The translations under genes and the position numbers were made by a program. The notes beneath the pieces are model-generated. The model did no database searches, had not been told where the DNA came from, and saw only the letters and a program-made list of their open reading frames with translations. 64,000 nucleotides of DNA, from assembly GCF_040869045.1 (NCBI RefSeq), contig NC_090319.1:387949601-388013600 (forward strand). Direction: 5' to 3'. Within the stretch, counting starts at the first letter, position 1. Every line of letters begins with the position of its first letter. This document shows positions 61,830-64,000 of this stretch, in pieces. This DNA is from Eurosta solidaginis (lineage: Eukaryota > Arthropoda > Insecta > Diptera > Tephritidae).

Positions 61830-62513
61830 TTACAACTTATTAACGGCTATATCGACTTTATCTCCATCTTCAACATTGTATCCCGATTTGGTATCGATTT
61901 CCTGCTTTTCTACACTCTTAGCTTCAGCATTTTTCAATTCGGACCACTTTTCATTGTACTGTTCTTGTGTTAGCAGACTTCGTTTAATAGCTTCACAATC
62001 ATCAGGTTTTAATAGCACAATAGCTATATACCCTTCTCCTTCCGCGACGGATTCCAAACGTTTTGGCTCATCAACCCATAATGCATTCACTTCAATCAGC
62101 TTACTTTGTACACAACTAGGAATCCTATAGGTTTTTCCTTGTTCCGTAGTTAATATGGCTAATGTAGAGTCATGTTGCAAAACCATCCCACCCTTCTTAC
62201 CTTTACCTTTTACTGTATTTTTGCTGCGATCTGTATTGCCAATATCAAAAGTAAGCGATTTGATGCCCATTTTTATTGCTGGATGCTCTGAAGCCAAACA
62301 AATCAAACAAATTCGATTTGAATGAAAAAGTATTTGATATGGTGCTGGGTCGTTGCCTTCCTTAATGTAGTAATAACGTGTAAAAAATCTATCTACAACA
62401 CTGGGGTGATTTTCAACCCAGTCTTCGGTTATGGATGGCACTTCAATGCCGCCAATGGATTGTTGTTCATGTTTATAATAATAAGATAACAAAGGATCTG
62501 TTTCCGGTAACAT
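61830..62513 (-). CDS. Abitram: Abitram (FAM206A) homologue, single exon
   Basis: 227 aa from ATG at 62513 to TAA. The family core is clear: SVVDRFFTRYYYIKEGN (38-54), then FHSNRICLICLASEHPAIK, and SCVQSKLIEVN, GYIAIVLLKPDD and SLLTQEQYNEKW in the order seen in vertebrate Abitram (VDRYFTRWY, HSNRICVI.LAE.HP, SC..G.L.EVN, GYIAVVLP). The family folds as a lipoyl/biotinyl-like domain; in mammals it binds actin and modulates nuclear actin and neurite growth. A 37-residue N-terminal extension and a charged tail (KSVEKQEIDTKSGYNVEDGD) are fly-side additions. It starts 46 bp after the CMC2 stop on the same strand, so it may be read from the same transcript. Its poly(A) signal is unclear; the nearest AATAAA on this strand is about 600 bp downstream. 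Confidence 0.9.
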   Translation of the reverse strand: MLPETDPLLSYYYKHEQQSIGGIEVPSITEDWVENHPSVVDRFFTRYYYIKEGNDPAPYQILFHSNRICLICLASEHPAIKMGIKSLTFDIGNTDRSKNTVKGKGKKGGMVLQHDSTLAILTTEQGKTYRIPSCVQSKLIEVNALWVDEPKRLESVAEGEGYIAIVLLKPDDCEAIKRSLLTQEQYNEKWSELKNAEAKSVEKQEIDTKSGYNVEDGDKVDIAVNKL

Positions 62514-62559
62514 TGTATGTGCTTAGTAAAGTCGTTCAATGGATCTCTAAATGAGAAAA

Positions 62560-62859
62560 TTATGATGAAGCCTTCAATCTTTCCTTCAATTGGGCTTGTC
62601 TTTCGGCAGCCTTGACTCGATTGGCTGCTGCACGCGCTTGCCGTTCTTTTTTCAGACACTTCAGCACTTGATCATTAATATCGTTGCAAGCACCTAAAAA
62701 CTTGCTAAACTTTTTCTGAAACAATGACATATAAGTATTCGAAGGATTACACTGGAATGAGTTTGGAAGGCTACTTACCTCGATATGGCAATTGTTAAGT
62801 TGTTCGATTAACTTGATACAATCTGGTGTATGCAAATGAGGAGATAGATCCGTATGCAT
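62560..62859 (-). CDS. Cmc2: CMC2, cytochrome c oxidase assembly factor (2 exons)
   Basis: Exon 1 is 62859-62779, exon 2 is 62715-62560, with a 63-bp GT-AG intron (62778-62716); codons GAG|AAA join cleanly. The product is 78 aa, starting MHTDLSPHLHTPDCIKLIEQ and followed by LNNCHIEKKFSKFLGACND. Twin CX9C pairs (C-IKLIEQLNN-C and C-NDINDQVLK-C) form the CHCH domain of a protein imported to the mitochondrial intermembrane space by MIA40; family members help assemble complex IV. An upstream in-frame ATG at 62883 exists, but the family starts at MH(P/T)DLSPHLH, which decides the start. An Ala/Arg/Lys-rich helix forms the tail. Reading through the intron would insert a false 21-residue segment. 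Confidence 0.93.
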   Translation of the reverse strand: MHTDLSPHLHTPDCIKLIEQLNNCHIEVSSLPNSFQCNPSNTYMSLFQKKFSKFLGACNDINDQVLKCLKKERQARAAANRVKAAERQAQLKERLKASS

Positions 62860-62921
62860 TATTTTTGTATGAAATGTGAACAAAATTTATTCTATTGTAA
62901 ACTTTACCAAGTAGCGCAACT

Positions 62922-62932
62922 AACAGCTGATC
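62922..62932 (-). promoter_or_regulatory. E-box core promoter motif (ATCAGCTGTTA) upstream of CMC2
   Basis: On the minus strand ATCAGCTGTTA lies 63 bp upstream of the ATG. AWCAGCTGWT is a known core motif of fly housekeeping promoters without TATA. No TATA is seen, which fits a constitutively expressed mitochondrial gene. Confidence 0.5.
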
Positions 62933-63358
62933 GCTCAAAATTTGCACACACACACAAACATCACTAATGGCCATATTACGGAAATCTTAGGGAAATTGAA
63001 GTTAAATTTTTAAACAGACATAAAATGTTATAATTTTGGAATATATAGCATCTAGGACACCTTAATTGCAGTAATTGGAAGAAAATTTTTGCTTATACTC
63101 AAGTATTTATTTATTGTTTCTAAATTTATCTTTAATATTGATACAATGATTGTTCCAATGCAACTCTGGTCTTCCTACTGTTCTTAATTCCACTCCATTA
63201 GAGTGCCTATCTTCACGGCCTGCGAGTGCCTTCCACCCTATTCGCAACATAACCTCAAATTAAGATGCCAAACTTTATAGTAAACAATGATTTATTCTGT
63301 TTTCGTACTTTTGAGCAAATTGAAATGTCAAACTTGAACGAGAAGAGCTACCAAGTAG

Positions 63359-63422
63359 CCATGGTTCAATTATATGGTTGGCTCATCTCATCAGCTGATT
63401 TTATTTATTTCATTGCATGGTA
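63359..63422 (-). repeat. 62-bp repeat, right copy (inverted)
   Basis: Reverse complement of 60409-60470, one mismatch (TTGAACC versus TTGAGCC). The pair brackets CMC2 and Abitram. Confidence 0.75.
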
Positions 63423-63776
63423 GTTGGGACAAAGAGGATAAATATAATAAGAGCCGTCACTCGTTATTTTTCAAGCATTTACTCGATGTAAACTATGAGG
63501 TAGTCGCTACTTTCTTTTTGGGCGAGATGTTTATAAATGTCTTTTATACATTTTCATCGGGTATTTGTGTTTATTTTTCCGACTGTATTTAATTAATTAT
63601 TTAATTCTCTTTCCAAAAAACACGTTTGCATAAAGTGACAACACCGCATGGATAAATGAAAGGCAATTCAAAAATGTCCCTCATAAATAGCGAAACAACA
63701 AACATTATGAAAGTTCAAAAATCCCCAAATACGTCAAAAAAAATGTTGTGTAAACGATCAGAATAAAGCTGTAGTC

Positions 63777-63899
63777 ATTGGTGCCGTTTGTGTATCGCTG
63801 TAGTCGTATCCCTAACGTAATCAGCTGTTTATCGTTACGATGGTAAACCAAAAACCAATTGGTTGGCTACGATACGGCTACGACCTTAGCGGCACCAAT
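63777..63899. mobile_element. Small MITE with ATTGGTGCCG inverted ends
   Basis: ATTGGTGCCG (63777-63786) is mirrored by CGGCACCAAT (63890-63899). The arms continue with imperfect pairing (TATCGCTGTAGTCGTATCC / GGCTACGATACGGCTACGAC). The centre holds AATCAGCTGTTT. It is 123 bp and non-coding. Confidence 0.6.
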
Positions 63900-64000
63900 A
63901 ATCGATTGCATTGATTCTCATAAGGTTGGTCGAATCAGCTGTTATAAGGTTACCGATACGGTTACCGATAAAGCACCATTGTCTGCAGCTTTAAAGCCAA

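Noticed and set aside
62716..62883. A 107-codon unspliced reading frame as the CMC2 product
   Set aside because: It runs through a clear GT-AG intron and adds an upstream extension; the spliced product restores the twin CX9C spacing and family start.

Overview
The window is nuclear DNA of a higher dipteran, most likely a tephritid fruit fly. The case rests on short insect-type introns, coding exons very close to fly chitinase 5 and a fly sarcalumenin-like GTPase, and AT-rich non-coding DNA loaded with tRNA-derived SINEs, R1/I-type LINEs, mariner/Helitron debris and MITEs. No bacterial, organellar or CRISPR feature is present.

Layout. 1-474 (+): last two exons of a proline-rich protein that starts outside the window. 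1.80-2.25 kb (+): a broken two-exon gene for a small secreted Cys-rich protein. 5.82-22.46 kb (+): complete Cht5, seven coding exons, 587 aa. Its first coding exon holds only ATG plus one base and lies 8.2 kb upstream of the second. 22.8-28.1 kb: transposon ground, with a degenerate gag-like ORF and an ATAAATC array split by a 5'-truncated LINE (12-bp target duplication). 29.17-55.46 kb (+): a complete sarcalumenin-like gene, seven coding exons, 1065 aa. It encodes a signal peptide, 34 calcium-binding DxDGDGxPN repeats and an EHD/dynamin-type GTPase domain. Its long introns hold a mariner element with a Helitron nested in it, several MITEs, SINEs, R1-type LINE remnants and a 37-bp intronic hairpin. 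61.83-62.86 kb (-): Abitram and the cytochrome-oxidase assembly factor CMC2, only 46 bp apart and possibly co-transcribed.

Genes. Cht5 is the moulting-fluid chitinase. The sarcalumenin-like protein should act in a calcium-rich secretory or reticulum lumen. CMC2 works in the mitochondrial intermembrane space. Abitram is a small lipoyl-like-fold protein linked to nuclear actin. They do not form one pathway. From memory, the Drosophila counterparts of the two large genes have neighbouring CG numbers (CG9307 for Cht5, CG9297 for the GTPase), so the block may be conserved synteny.

Most of the remaining bases are explained by a few repeat families: a ~2 kb dispersed repeat with CAGACGGACGG cores, a tRNA-Gly-derived SINE, TATCGATA-rich arrays, a CAA-tailed element and MITEs, often nested. 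Exon boundaries were read by eye from splice sites and frame continuity. All lengths follow from those boundaries.
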